Assembly: GCA_030789695.1 (NCBI GenBank)
Contig: CM061141.1
Coordinates: 327,407,938 to 327,471,937 of the forward strand
DNA from: Scilla litardierei
Lineage: Eukaryota > Streptophyta > Magnoliopsida > Asparagales > Asparagaceae
Length of the DNA: 64,000 bases
Direction of reading: 5' to 3'
The position numbers and the translations under genes are program-made. The notes below the pieces were generated by a model. The model was not told the DNA's origin. It did no database searches and saw nothing but the letters and a program-made list of their open reading frames with translations. Shown here piece by piece: positions 31,616 through 43,104 of the stretch; the first letter of the stretch is position 1; every line of letters begins with the position of its first letter.

Positions 31616-34613
31616 TGTAACGGCCGGTATTTTTAGGCGAGTTTTCGTTTGTGCGTGCCAGTATTTTACTTCTGTTATCCAGCTAACTTTTCGTCCGTAC
31701 GTGTCGACGCGAGCGCGTCAATGTTTTCGTTTTACAGTGTCGTCAATATTTAACATTAAGTTTTAACTATAATAATTTAACTTAATTATTCTGCTAATTA
31801 CAATTTACTAATTACAAAATCTTGATTACTTTAATTAATTTCACTAATTACTTTTTCATTTTTACTGTTGTCTAGTTAAACTTACTTAATTACATAAATG
31901 CATTAACCCTTAACCATACGACAACACACACGTTTTAAACAACCAGATACATCTTCTGAAATCAAAGTTGCATTTCTCTTTGTTTTCGTTTGAGCAAAGC
32001 AGTACGTCTCTACCCTTAGTCTAAAGATGTTAATAACTTCTATCCTAATCGATTTAATGCTGCTTTGACAAATATTGAGGGGGTGTTCCCCTGCTCATCT
32101 TCTTAAGCCAACGTTCTCTCCCTGATGAACGAACCCTGCAAAATGATTCTGCAAACCATTTCCTAAGTATTCCACAACCAGAAACTCCACCTTCATCGTC
32201 TGCAAACAAACCCATTCACCCAAATCTTCATCAGCCTCAACAAACCCAATCAACAAATCAAACACAGAAACACCATTTTGATTCTTCTCAAAAATCAACC
32301 AACCCCTAAAATCGAATCAAGAAAACAGAGGAGAACTTCAGATCTGAAGTTTTGGAAACACAAATTCAACCACAATTTCAGATCAAAACCTCTTTCAAAT
32401 CTCCCTCTTCTCTACCAACAAACCCAAATCCAACTACAAAGCAACAAACCCAAATCAACCCAATCTGAGAACAAATTCAGATCCAAAAATTTGAAAACAA
32501 ACCCAAAGAAAGATCAATTTCAGAGATCAAACCACAACAAACTTCAAACCCTCATCTTCGATCTTCTCCTTCCTCCTCCTCCCTTGGCCGACCACCACCC
32601 CTCACCATAGCCCGCCGCCGCGCCCAGCCCGTGCGCCGCCATTGCTGGCCGGACGGAGCCGCCCGCCGCCCCAGAAATCGCCTACATCCGTCGGAACGCC
32701 GCACGCGCGCGCGCCGCCTGGCCGGAAGCCGCCGTCGTCGCCGGCAGCTATCCCCTTGAGTGCGTGCGTGAGTTTCTTTTCTCCTCCTCGTGCATGGTGC
32801 GTGATTTCACCTGCTGCTAACACAACAAAAAGAAAAAAAATGAAATAGAGAGAAAGGAGACAGCCCGAGAGAGAAAGAAAGAGAGGAAGTGATAGAGACA
32901 GAGAGAGCATTGAATGTTAGTAATAAAAGAGTGACAGCCTAGCCCAGCCTTATTAAAAAGGATATAGAGTAATTGACAGCCTATGGGTTAATAATGGGTT
33001 AATAAAGGGGAAGTTTAAAATTTAATGAAAGAGAGTAAGAAAGAGTTTTGGGTATTAAACAATGTATGAGTAGGTAGGACTATTATTGGGATGTTAACGT
33101 TTTACCCATTAGTCAAGGTTGGTAGGTAGACCTATTAACACCATGTTAAGCCAAAAAATCAGATTAGTAATGTAATTAGCGTAAGTTAAGTTATTATTAA
33201 ATTTGTCATTTGCTTGTTATTGTTAATTTAATTCCATCATGTTAGCAAGTTTGTAACTAATGTTAGGATGATAATATTAGTATAAATAAAGCGTATCATG
33301 TCAGTGTGACACAATAGGCATCACCCTAGCCAGGGAACCCGATAAAATTAGACGGACCCGTTTTAGGGATTATTTCAATATTATGTTTATTCACGAAAAA
33401 TCTAACCCAGATATATGTTTAACCAAAACAGAGAACCAGAAGTACCGACACGTAGTACTCGTCGAGACGAACCCACGACAACCACCGGAAGCAGGCAAGT
33501 GATACTTGCTAGTAAATGTTTAGGCCATGTTTTTAGGCCAATTTGTTTGTTAGCGTAAAAGAGACTAGACAGTGAAATGATAGCTGTCTAGACGCCCTAT
33601 TTGATCTAGCTTGATAACGAAACTAGATCCGACACTTTACCTGCTTTCATTCATGCTGACATGCCATGTTTAATTTTAATTAACGGTATGCAATTTATCT
33701 GTTCATTGCCATGTCATTGCATGCATCTAATGTTTCATTGTGATTGAGTAGAACACGCAACAAATGTTATTGCTATTGAGGCTAGGCACCTGCTTTTGCG
33801 GGCACAACCATATGCCATATTGAAAAACACTTCCTGGCTCGTGATCCAGAAGCGAGCACAGTGTTGTTGGGAAACCAACGCTCGATACACGTGGAGGGGT
33901 AGTGTTAAGCGACCACTCAGCGTAGAAGTGTACCCGTACAGTCACTTCAGCTGTAAGGCGTAAACTCTATGCACAAAGTGAATGGATAATGTTTCGTGTT
34001 TCTGTTACTTGTATTGCATGCTTCATGTCATATTAAAATTGCTGCATCCTTAAAATGTCATATCACATCATTATATTAGAGATGTTATTTGTTTCAGTTT
34101 ATTATATCCTTGCACAAAAGTCCCACGCTTCCCTTGGGAGACTTTTGCTGACATGTGCCCTTTTCTCTTTGGGTGTCACATGTTAGGTTTTGAGACAGAG
34201 CAGGTAGTAGGAGACGAGCAGTTCATTGAAGCTGAGTTTGAGGTCCCTGCTGAGACCGAGTTCGAGGACACTGGTGACCAGTCCTAGACTCGTTTGGAGT
34301 CTCCCCTTAGTTGTTATCTTTACTTAGTTCCTGTTAGCACCTATCTCTCTTTGTTTTGTTTGGCCATGCTTTAGGCCTATTGTTCAGACTTGTACTTTTG
34401 TGACCACTCTGTGATGTTGTAATATTTGTTGGATGTTGTTGGTGGATGTCCTTTTATCTGCTTTATTATTGTTGTTGTTGTTTCGTCTCAATGCAAGGAC
34501 CTGCTTCTTTTCGGAATTTTTACAGACGCTTATCAGACTGCAGCTTCACAGCTCCACGTCTGAGCGGACCTCCTCACGTCTCGCCTTCCATATTAGGGAA
34601 GCGGGGCGTGACA
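31616..34613 (+). mobile_element. Second TGTAACG-type solo LTR, inserted in the B 3' LTR
   Basis: Starts TGTAACGGCCGGTATTTTT and ends GCGGGGCGTGACA. Flanked by GGGAG on both sides (31611-31615 and 34614-34618). No gag or pol. It contains an AT-rich first third, a CT-rich then GC-rich island at 32560-32760, and a GA-rich tract (GAGAGAAAGG). Start and end wording match the solo LTR in A, so both come from one family of long-LTR gypsy elements. Confidence 0.85.
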
Positions 34614-34618
34614 GGGAG

Positions 34619-34788
34619 GCCTTTGGCCTCCCTCCACTCATCATCTCACCATTACTCCCCACTAACTTAGTGGGGAGTCCCTTGGACTCCTAAAATCCAA
34701 TTAAGAGAATATATAGAGAGCCATGGCTTAGGCCATGGCTACTCCTAATCTAAGATTATTTTTACTCTTCTCCCAAAATCCTTCAACA
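34619..34788 (+). repeat. 3' LTR of element B, remaining part
   Basis: Continues the LTR exactly after the GGGAG duplication and ends CCTTCAACA. Nearly identical to the matching part of the 5' LTR. Confidence 0.93.
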
Positions 34789-34793
34789 TATAA

Positions 34794-35173
34794 AAGATAC
34801 TCAATTATGTTACTGAAGCCGGGCTAATCAAGCGTCAAAAATATAGGAACATATGATTATATGTAAGCGGTTGATTAAGGACAAATAACTTATGGGTATT
34901 GTATATTATCGGCATCTAGGATATCTGTATCCATAATCTAAGTTTGATATCCGAATCCGTGTCTATATCCAAGCAGATAGCATATGTTGGTATCCTCATC
35001 CACGTTCAAAAGAATTCGGATACGAATATTATTCGGATAATCGGCATCCATTTATATCGCTAGTTCTTCTCTAACTAGGTGTCATCTGTTAATGGGGAAA
35101 GTTTAGAGGGTTGGATCGAAACTAGCTAGAATTCTTTACATCCGAGTAATGTCTTTTGCTGCAGATCAACATT
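34794..35173. other. AT-rich spacer after element B
   Basis: Contains repeated GGATATC/GGATATG-like words (ATCCGAATCC, CGGATACGAAT, TCGGATAATCGG). No gene recognised. Confidence 0.5.
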
Positions 35174-35775
35174 TGTCGTGAGCCGGGCTTGTTTCTTGAG
35201 CTTGTACAAAATGACGTTGTTACATCATTTGGGCCGGATTCTATTACTGTCATTGGGCCGGCTCCAGTTAACGACAGTGGGCCGGTTCCTAAACGTATAT
35301 TGAGTATTAACGCCTACATATGCTAAGCCCGCCAAAGAAGACATCATCACATCAAGGTCGACGAGCCCACATGAACAACCAGCTGCTTACTTGGTCAAAG
35401 GCAATTAGCCACGCACCCATTAAGCCCCCACGTCTCTGAGAGGGTGTGGGGAAAATGGGCCAATATTAGGATCGTGGTCACTTGTCCATTACGTCCGAAA
35501 TGCAGGAGCACATGTGCCACGTTCTTTACAGCGGTTATCTATCAACATGACATTGCGCCTATAAAAGGACCAAACCTCAGAGGAACAAAGGAGGTCAACA
35601 GGGTTATTAAGTACTAGGTACTCTGACAACACTTGCCTTTTACTGTCCACATCAGATTTCTCCCTCCTTGACTCAATCGGCCAGCCTCACGAACAATCTC
35701 CATCTAGATCGATCTTGCTGCCCCGAGTCCTTCTTAAGTTTCCTACTAACTTAAGTATTGGATGGGATTTAGGTC

Positions 35776-36515
35776 CGTTGAGTCATTGGGCCGGCATTCG
35801 AGATAACTCGACTGACAGATGACTAAAGCCCACGAGGTCCACAAGAGAAGACCGATATCGACTCAGTCAAAGCCCAATGGCCAGTCGATCGTTGAGTCCA
35901 CCTCACTCGAACTTGGGATTAAAGGCAAGCTCGTAATTCGCAGGAACGTGCACAACATTTACTCCTATTTAATGGGAAAGATCGTGGCCCCATTATGGGG
36001 TGGCCGTTATCTTTCCAACGTCTCAAAAGTGATCCTGAATGCCTATAAATAGAAGGAAGGGTCCCATCTCCAAGGTACGAGATTTAAGACTTAGAACACT
36101 ACTTTCCCAGCTGATATTTCTTATACTTTCAAGCTTACGCCGCCAGTCCTGAGACGAACATACGTGGGTCTATCTCAGCTGCACCAAGCTCCCTCTCTTC
36201 CTTAAGTTCACATACTAACTTAAGCATCGGAGGGGAATTGGGTCGGAACCCAGATCCGATCCCGCTAACGTGTCCCTGTGGTGCAGATCGACGATTATCA
36301 TCCAGCGTCAAAGGTCGTCCTCGAGCTTCCTAGCCTCGAACGATCGACGCATCAGATGCTCGAATGTCGATCGAGCACTGCATCATCATCAACTACCATC
36401 ACTCGACCTCGGTTCTTCCAACCCAGGGTCCCATTTCATCTGCTGATGAGGCTCCGACTAGCACCAAGAGTCTACGTCAGCTTGACAACTGTCTCGGTCA
36501 ATTTTGGCGTTAACA
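35776..36515 (+). repeat. 5' LTR of element C
   Basis: 740 bp. TATA box GCCTATAAATAGAAGG at about 36041-36056 suggests the transcript start shortly after. About 90 per cent like the 3' LTR by eye. Confidence 0.92.
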
Positions 36516-36712
36516 ATTTGGCGTTATCTGTGGGAAAGCGTTAACCAGCTCGACATCCCAAAACGATCAAAAGCTATGACAGCTAGACCCAACAAAGTCG
36601 GACCGATCGAAGGGCCGAATGAGAAATAGAAAGCGAACAGCGTCCTATTGGAGGATGCGGCGGACTCCACATCACCATCACAACGACCAGTAAAGACCAC
36701 GAAGGAGCTGGG

Positions 36713-38100
36713 GTGGTCCAAAAGGAATTCACCCAGTTCACCGAGCAAGTCGACAGGAGTTTTGGCACATTGGCGACCTTAATACGCCAAAACATGGGGA
36801 GCCCATCGCCCTTAAATGAGCCGTTGCCGCCTCCAAACCTGAACCTGACGCCACCCAGGGGCACGGCCTTCCTTCGAGATCTGGGGGGACCCAAGCGTAG
36901 ATCAATTGGAGATTAGCCCCCACAACATGACCTCTCGACTCACCAATACGGCGGAATAGGGTCGACAATCGAGGCTTCGTTCTCCAGGGGAACACACCCC
37001 CTCCAATTACTGAAAAGAGATTCGTAACATCTTAGATCAGGTAATGTACGGGGCTCCCCCAGGTTATAACCCTCTAAACCCCGCAGGTGGACTCAGAAGG
37101 AGGGGGAAATCACAAACCGATCCTCGGGAGCCAATTACATGCAACCCGGAGAAGGAGGATTTCTACTCGTCCGATCCACGATTCGAAGGAACCCACTGAG
37201 AGAGAATATCATCTCTGCTCCTCCTCTCTCCAAGTTCAAGCTCCCAGCCCTACCAGCTTATGATGCCAGAGGCGACCCGTGGTCGCACATTCATAAATAT
37301 CTGAATGTCATGATGCTTCATGGGACCAATGAGCGATACCTTTGTAGAGCGTTCCATGCTACCCTGTTCAAAAGGGCAGAAAGCTGGTACGAATGGCTAC
37401 CCCACGACTGCATCAGCTCGTTTTTATGAAATGACAGAAATATTCTGCAAACAAATCGTCGCGGGACGACGTCCTAAGAAGAAGTCCTCTCACCTCTTCT
37501 CGCTCAAACAGAGCGAGAATGAGTCGATCCGAGCCTTCGTCCAGAGATTCAACGACGAGAGGCTCGATGTAGATGAGACACCGGAAGTGACCGTTATAGC
37601 GGCGCTCACTCAGGCGGTCCAGAACAAGCACATGCGAAGGGCCCTCCACCAGTTTCCCCTAACACCGTCGCAGAAATACTCAACATAACAGATCGGTACA
37701 CTGTCTCCGAAGAGGCGGAGGAACCAGCTGGAGCTCGTGCAAAGGGCACCCCCTCCCGCCGCGGAGATACGAGGCGGGAGAAACCAATCTCGGGAACCCC
37801 CGCCAGGAGTCCCGAGACAAGAGACCCAGGGAGAGGTGCCCTCGAAGCAAGGAGCGCCCTACCTATGCTAAGCCGGTCGCTCCTAAGACAGAGGTCCTCG
37901 CTTACGCCCCACGAGATGAGCTGATCCAATAGACAGCAAAGAAGGGCAAATATGAGAAGAGGGACAAACTCAAATCCTGCAAGTACCACAACAACTATAG
38001 GCATGATACCAACGACTGTTGGACTCTCAAAAAATAGATCGATTCGTTAGTCAAGCGAGGACACCCCAAGAACCCAGCTAACGATCAGCCTAGCAAGTAG
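36713..38100 (+). pseudogene. Element C gag, frameshifted
   Basis: 37139-37429 gives FKLPALPAYDARGDPWSHIH, CRAFHATLFKRAESWYEWLP. The next frame (37425-37688) gives FYEMTEIFCKQIVAGR, KKKSSHLFSLKQSENESIRA and FVQRFNDERL, the retrotransposon gag domain of Tat-type gypsy elements. A Cys/His motif, CKYHNNYRHDTNDC, is readable at about 37978-38020. Stops and frame changes break it at least three times. It is followed not by pol but by a minisatellite. Confidence 0.85.
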
Positions 38101-38415
38101 GGATCCTCAAAGCAGAAGGACGAGATGACGGGGTCACCTGTCACCAATGTAATCGACTATCAAGCGATCTAAGCTTGAGGAGTATAAAGAGGCGTTAGAC
38201 AACAACAGCTTCGACGAAGTTCGAAAACACATGTATGCCTTTTGTTTTTCTTTGTCACTCTTTTCAATAAAGCTTGTATTTTCCAGTTTCACTTCCTTAA
38301 GCCTTCATGGAGTCAACAGAAGATATCCCATCAAAACTCCCCTTTAAAAGGATCCGATCCTTGGAGGCTTGGGTAAACTGAATTCATATTGATGAAATCC
38401 GTGCGAGTGACTTCT

Positions 38416-38968
38416 AAACGAGCATCAGCCATAAGTCAAAGGGGCCACCCCTTCGCTACTGAACGACTCTCCTAAACGAGCGTCAGCCGTAAGTCGAAAG
38501 GGCCACCCCTTCGCTACTGAACGACTCTCCTAAACGCACGTCAGCCGTAAGTCAAAGGGGCCTCCTCTTCGCTTCTGAATGACTCTCCTAAAACGGGCAT
38601 CAGCCGTAAGTCGAAGGGGATACCCTTTCGCTTCTAAACGACTCACCTAAAACGGGCGTCAGCCGTAAGTCGAAGGGGCCACACACTAAACGAGCCGTAA
38701 GTCAAAAGGGCCACCACTTCGCTACTGAACGACTCTCCTAAAACGGGCGTCAGTCGAAAGTCGAAGGGGCCACCCCTTCGCTACTGAATGACTCTCCTAA
38801 ACGAGCATCAGCCGTAAGTCGAAGGGCCACCACTTCGCTACTGAACGACTCTCCTAAACGAGCGTCAGCCGTAAGTCGAAGGGCCACCCCTTCGCTACTA
38901 AACACTCTCCCAAAATGTCGTCAGTCGAAAGTCGACAGGCCACCCCTTCATCACTAAACGACTTTCGT
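38416..38968 (+). repeat. 58-bp minisatellite, about ten units, in element C
   Basis: Units begin AAACGAGCGTCAGCCGTAAG, continue with TCGAAGGGGCCACCCCTTCG and end CTACTGAACGACTCTCCT. About ten copies, one shortened, some starting AAAACGGGC. Each unit holds a GGGGCCACCCC inverted word. Non-coding. Confidence 0.92.
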
Positions 38969-39272
38969 GCCATCAGTCGTGAGGCGAGGAATTCTCTCCC
39001 TAACCATAGAACGTGGTGATCAACTTATAAACATGGTTCGATTGTTTATCCTCAATCATATTGAAGCAGCGCCTAACCCATCGAATGGCCATCCGGCGCT
39101 ACGACCACCACACGACATGAACGATAGCAAACAAAGAGATGCAACGACAAACATGGATATGCAGACCAACTCTTCTGGCACTCATATTACGAAAAATTGT
39201 TTTCGTTCACATCTACATCACCCCATATACATTCAAAAATTTCTAAAACAGGCTAAAAAGAACGTCGAAACC

Positions 39273-39872
39273 CTATAACGGCTGGCTAGGTCCTTGGTCT
39301 ACATCCAGCATGACTGTGGACTCTAGGTCCCTTGTAGCATCCGCTCCCGAATCACCGTCAGCCACGGGAGCAGCTTCCTCCGTGCCTTGGCTCAATTCAT
39401 CGTCACCAAGGTCTGGAAAAATCGTCGGGATCTTGTCGATCTCCACGAAGAGGTCAAGGAATCGATTCTTCTTCTCAAATCCACATCGCCAGTAGCCTTC
39501 CTTGTATAGCTCGTCGAAGTCAGGAAATGAATCCTTGAACTCCCGAACCGCCCTCACCGCTATGACCTCGGCTTCGACTCTCTCTTCCAACAAAGCATCA
39601 TCCGATCGCTTTCTCAAGGTGGTTTGTTCGGCCTTCCTCCTACGAGACTCGCTTAACTCATGCTCGAGTTTCTGATTGCGATTCAATCTCGTCTCAGAGA
39701 GAAGGCTGAGTCTAGTCAGCTCAACGCCCGACCTAATGGCCTTCAGGGTGACCCCATGGTTAGCCACCTCCGGAGCACGACGACGCAATGCCGCGGTGGC
39801 CACGAGAGCCTGCACACAACACTCGATGGTCAACATACATGATGATATCAATGTCGAGGGAGGCTGGAGCAA
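39273..39872 (-). CDS. Element C antisense ORF, coiled-coil part
   Basis: 199 codons on the strand opposite to gag. The middle is heptad-like and charged (NRNQKLEHELSESRRRKAEQ, LLEERVEAEVIAVRAVREF), with a motif DSFPDFDELYKEGYWRCGF and an acidic tail (PDLGDDELSQGTEEA). It is probably the C-terminal exon of the antisense gene known from Tat/Grande-type elements. The function of such proteins is unknown to me. Start uncertain, since it may be spliced to upstream parts. Confidence 0.6.
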   Translation of the reverse strand: MLQPPSTLISSCMLTIECCVQALVATAALRRRAPEVANHGVTLKAIRSGVELTRLSLLSETRLNRNQKLEHELSESRRRKAEQTTLRKRSDDALLEERVEAEVIAVRAVREFKDSFPDFDELYKEGYWRCGFEKKNRFLDLFVEIDKIPTIFPDLGDDELSQGTEEAAPVADGDSGADATRDLESTVMLDVDQGPSQPL

Positions 39873-40240
39873 TAATTACCTGGACGCTGGCATGAACGGC
39901 TATCGACGCAAGCCTCTCGTAATCAACCCTCTCCACGACAGTGCTGTCGCGTGGAAGGGTCACGTTCTCAGTGATGTGGGAGGCGATTTCGCAATCAAGA
40001 AGAGCGGAATCTCCACGCCTCAATGGAAATTCTGTCCGAACGAGCTCCTCCTCGGAGCAGTCGAGTGGGGCCTGAGGAGATCGGTTCTCCAGCAAAATCA
40101 GCATATATTCATCGGAATGTCTTCAGACAATTCTACAGGAGGGAACAGACACCCCAAGGCCAGCAATCCATGTGCACGAGAAGCTTCGGTGGAACCGGAG
40201 TCCTCCCTGAATCTTCCTCGTGAAGAGTATTACTCCTTGG

Positions 40241-40543
40241 CTAGGAGACCTGCTCCGCGGCTGCATTCGACCCAGACGGCTCCAAGTCGATGAGAACGAG
40301 TTGCCGCCTCCTCTTGGTCCTCTCTAGCGCAACTACTTCAAATTCAGAGGTGGGCTTTTTCTTCTTCTTCTTCTGAGGGCGGGCCACTTGAACAACCCTC
40401 TCGACAACTATGGGTCGATCCCCAGACAGTTGAGCTATCAATTCCCCCACAGTCGGCACCAGAGGAGACAACATGCTCACCTCCGCCTCTTTGATGGAAG
40501 CTTCGACTGCTTTCCTCAATGTGGGATCCACCTGATAATCCAC
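40241..40543 (-). CDS. Element C antisense ORF, middle part
   Basis: 100 codons: a helical stretch (RKAEVEASIKEAE-like), a Lys run (PQKKKKKKP) that could be a nuclear localisation signal, and a basic ERTKRRRQLVLIDLEP stretch. It is in the same frame as the 251-codon ORF upstream on the minus strand. The gap contains a GT (about 40625) and TTGCTTTCGCAG (about 40549), so a short intron may join them. Inferred. Confidence 0.5.
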   Translation of the reverse strand: MDYQVDPTLRKAVEASIKEAEVSMLSPLVPTVGELIAQLSGDRPIVVERVVQVARPQKKKKKKPTSEFEVVALERTKRRRQLVLIDLEPSGSNAAAEQVS

Positions 40544-40573
40544 ACTAGCATGCCTGCGAAAGCAACAAACGAG

Positions 40574-41329
40574 TTAGATCGAAGAATGAAGGTCGAACAG
40601 CTGGCATGCACAATCGAACCAACCTTTCATCCACACGGTCCGACACAGCATGTTGTCAAACCACATCAACTTGACCGACCTCATATCCTTCGACGGGCTC
40701 GTCAGAGGGTCGGCGGCTTTCTTCTCCTCGCTAGTCAGCGGCTTATCCTCGGTAGGTCCCAAGTCAGGGGCACTCCAACCGGTGCAGAATCTTGCCTCCC
40801 CTTGGAAAACCACAAACACAAACTCGTCTTTCCATTTGGGGTTGGAGGTGGGAAGATCTTCAAGCAACTTCTTACCTCGACGAGCCATTATCGTATACCA
40901 GCCCAGGGTCTTGATGGGAGGGATCGAGAAAAATTGATTGAACAAATTCAGAGATGGTTCAATCCCCTTCATCACACACAGAGCTATGAAGCCCATCAGC
41001 ATGCCAATGGCGTTCGGCATCAACTGGCAGAGGAAAATGTTCAGGGTACACAGGAGCCGCATGAAGGGGTGCATGGGAAATCGAAGGCCTCGTTCGAAGG
41101 CTCTGACATAAACCCCACTTCCCAATCGCCGAGATGATGAGCCCTCTCGTCTTCCCAGGCAACCGGATTTGGTAATCAAGACAGACATAACTCCTCTGAA
41201 GCTCAGCGATCTGGCCAGCCTTGACGTTGGACCTCTCGCAAACAAACCCGGTTCCTTGACCCCTTCCTGATTCTTCTGCATGGCCGTGACCAAGCTCCTT
41301 CCAGAGGCAGAAATGGAGGAAAAAGCCAT
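40574..41329 (-). CDS. Element C antisense ORF, 'putative gypsy type transposon' domain part
   Basis: 251 codons. The central block RFPMHPFMRLLCTLNIFLCQLMPN...KGIEPSLNLFNQFF...GWYTIMARRGKKLLEDLP...NPKWKDEFVFV matches the conserved layout I know from the plant domain called putative gypsy type transposon / Transposase_28. That domain is found in antisense ORFs of Tat-type elements. It has no recognisable catalytic residues. It runs opposite to gag, between the minisatellite and the 3' LTR. It is intact over its length, unlike gag. The family name is from memory and should be confirmed. Confidence 0.65.
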   Translation of the reverse strand: MAFSSISASGRSLVTAMQKNQEGVKEPGLFARGPTSRLARSLSFRGVMSVLITKSGCLGRREGSSSRRLGSGVYVRAFERGLRFPMHPFMRLLCTLNIFLCQLMPNAIGMLMGFIALCVMKGIEPSLNLFNQFFSIPPIKTLGWYTIMARRGKKLLEDLPTSNPKWKDEFVFVVFQGEARFCTGWSAPDLGPTEDKPLTSEEKKAADPLTSPSKDMRSVKLMWFDNMLCRTVWMKGWFDCACQLFDLHSSI

Positions 41330-41626
41330 TACTTTCGAGAGAAGGAAAATCTAAATCAAGAGAATGACGACAGTATCTTTGCATTCTACTGCTGGAGCCA
41401 TCCTATATAGGTAGTGCGACAACCGCATGATGAAACACGCATCGAAGATCCCAAGGCTCTAAGTATCTTGGATTTCAAATCGGCAAATCATCCGAATCGA
41501 CGAGGCGGGCATTTTGGCGCCTGGAAGTTGAGTGTTATTTTCTCGACTGTCGTGCCCCCATTAATGCGATGTAACGTCGCTTGACTTCAACGTGCAGACT
41601 CTTTGAGGTCGTGCGAAGGGGGCCAT

Positions 41627-42366
41627 TGTTGAGTCATTGGGCCGACATTCGAGATAACTCGACTGACAGACGACTAAACCCCACGAGGCCCACAAGAGAA
41701 GTCTGATATCGACTCAGTCAAAGCCCAATGACCAGTCGACCGTTGAATCCACCTCACTCAAACGTGTGATTAAAGGCGGGCTCGTAATTCGCGGGAACGT
41801 GCACAACATTTACTCCTATTAAAGGGGAAAGATCGTGGCCCCATTATGGGTGGCTGTTATCTCCCCAACGTCTCAAAAGGAATCCTGAACGCCTATAACT
41901 AGAAGGAATGGTCACATCTCCAAGGTACGAGGTCTAAGACATAGAACTCTACTTTCTCAGCTGATATTTCTTATACTTTCGAGTTTGTGCCACCAGTCCT
42001 GAGACGAACATCTGTGTGTCGATCTTAGCTGCATCAAGCTCCCTCGTTTCCTTAAGTTCTCATACTAACTTAAGCATCGGATGGGATTTGGGTCGGAACC
42101 CAGATCCGACCCCCCTAACGTGTACCTGTGGTGCAGATCGACGGTCATCATCTAGCGTCAACGGTCGTCCTCGAGCTTCCTAGCCTCAAACGATCGACGT
42201 ATCAGTTGCTCGAAGGTCGATCAAGCAACGCATCATCATCAACTACCATCACTCGACCCCGGTTCTTCCAACCCAGGGTCCCATTTTATCTGTCGACGAG
42301 GCTCCGACTCAGCACCAAGAGTCTACGTCAGCTTGACAAATGTCTCGGTCAATTTTGGCCTTAACA
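41627..42366 (+). repeat. 3' LTR of element C
   Basis: TGTTGAGTC...CTTAACA, 740 bp, directly after PPT-like CGAAGGGGGCCAT. Confidence 0.93.
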
Positions 42367-42829
42367 AGGTCAGAACCCAAATCCGAAACCCCCCCGACGA
42401 TTTCCTGTTGTGCTGATAGCTCAGCAGATAATTCTCAAGTAGCTCTGAGCTCCTCTGCGCTAGATCGGACTTCTTCTAAGTAGCTTGGCTGCCACCTTCC
42501 AGGCCCGAGCTATCCAGCAAGGGAGCCCGATCGCCCCAGCAGACGAGGATACACGTTGACTCCAGGCGCCCATGTCAGCCCCCTTATTGTTGACCGGAAC
42601 CTCATTGTCAACAGATGTATAACAAAATCCATCTCGTATTCTAAAATTCAAATACATTAAAATCTAAAAAACATGAGTGTTGATTTAGAAATATGTAGCT
42701 GCTGATGCTTATAATCGATTAAATTTCTATTGACCTCTTATCTCAAGACATATAGCAACATTACCCGAAACCGTGTCTATAATTTAAAAAAGAGAAGTTG
42801 ATTATTTTTTTAAAACAACAAGAAACGAC

Positions 42830-42975
42830 TTGTCCGATTGGTATGCCACCATTCGCTTCATGCGTGGCCATCAGGATTCGATCGTCCCAGGTGTGCGCAT
42901 TTACCAGCTTTCCGACTGATCTTTTAATTCTTTATTTTTTAAAATTTAATAAAGTGTTATTTTTGGATGAATCAA
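42830..42975 (+). mobile_element. Possible second tRNA-derived SINE
   Basis: TTGTCCGATTGGTATGCC resembles an A box. ATCAGGATTCGATCGTCCC at about 42871 resembles a B box (GGTTCGATCC) at the expected spacing of about 35 bp. No sure duplication. Weak. Confidence 0.3.
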
Positions 42976-43104
42976 AAACAAACTAATAAAGTGTTATAAT
43001 AACTGAAACAAACTTGGAAATTAATCATAGAATCGCAAATACCCTTATAAGGACAATAATTTCCCTCAAGCGGAGAAAAAAGATTAAGTGCATATAAGGA
43101 AACT

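Larger units (their letters stand above)
23558..34788 (+). mobile_element. Ty1/copia retrotransposon B with two nested solo LTRs
   Basis: LTRs start TGTTGTGAGTTGAGG and end CCTTCAACA. The flanking duplication TATAA is perfect (23553-23557 and 34789-34793). The 5' LTR is 189 bp. The 3' LTR is split by a 2998-bp insertion. Internal order: PBS, long GC-rich leader, intact gag, decayed protease/integrase/RT (with a SIRE-type solo LTR in the RT-RNase H region), PPT AGATGAGGGGGAG. It points away from A, with the two 5' LTRs 438 bp apart. Gag similarity shows A and B are one family. Confidence 0.95.
35776..42366 (+). mobile_element. Ty3/gypsy element C, Tat-like, lacking pol
   Basis: Two 740-bp LTRs (35776-36515 and 41627-42366) with the flanking duplication AGGTC (35771-35775 and 42367-42371). 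The left LTR starts CGTTGAG where the right has TGTTGAG. A degenerate PBS-like ATTTGGCGTTATCTGTGGG follows the 5' LTR and resembles the TTGGCGCCGTCTGTGGG type of Tat elements. PPT CGAAGGGGGCCAT lies before the 3' LTR. The inside holds gag, a minisatellite, and an antisense ORF region. No protease, RT or integrase is present. Confidence 0.9.
35174..42606 (+). mobile_element. Older gypsy-type LTR hosting element C (parts 35174-35775 and 42367-42606)
   Basis: The flanks of element C resemble C's own LTR. CTTAAG...ACTAACTTAAGTATTGGATG with GGGATTTAGGTC on the left, and AGAACCCAAATCCG with TGTTGTGCTGATAG on the right, correspond to the block at 42050-42140 inside C's 3' LTR. A TATAAAAGGACC box lies at about 35560, and GGGCCGG is repeated three times at 35229-35288. 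It probably ends at TTGTCAACA (42606). The left end TGTCGTGAGCC is a guess. Confidence 0.5.

Noticed and set aside
32278..32910. Frames of about 100 codons on both strands
   Set aside because: Inside the second TGTAACG-type LTR. Asn/Lys- or GC-biased low complexity.
38416..38968. Regular repeats considered as a CRISPR array
   Set aside because: Units are contiguous 58-bp tandem copies with no unique spacers, in a plant retrotransposon.
39676..41137. Plus-strand frames of 205 and 249 codons in element C
   Set aside because: They lie opposite the better supported antisense ORFs and show no domain.
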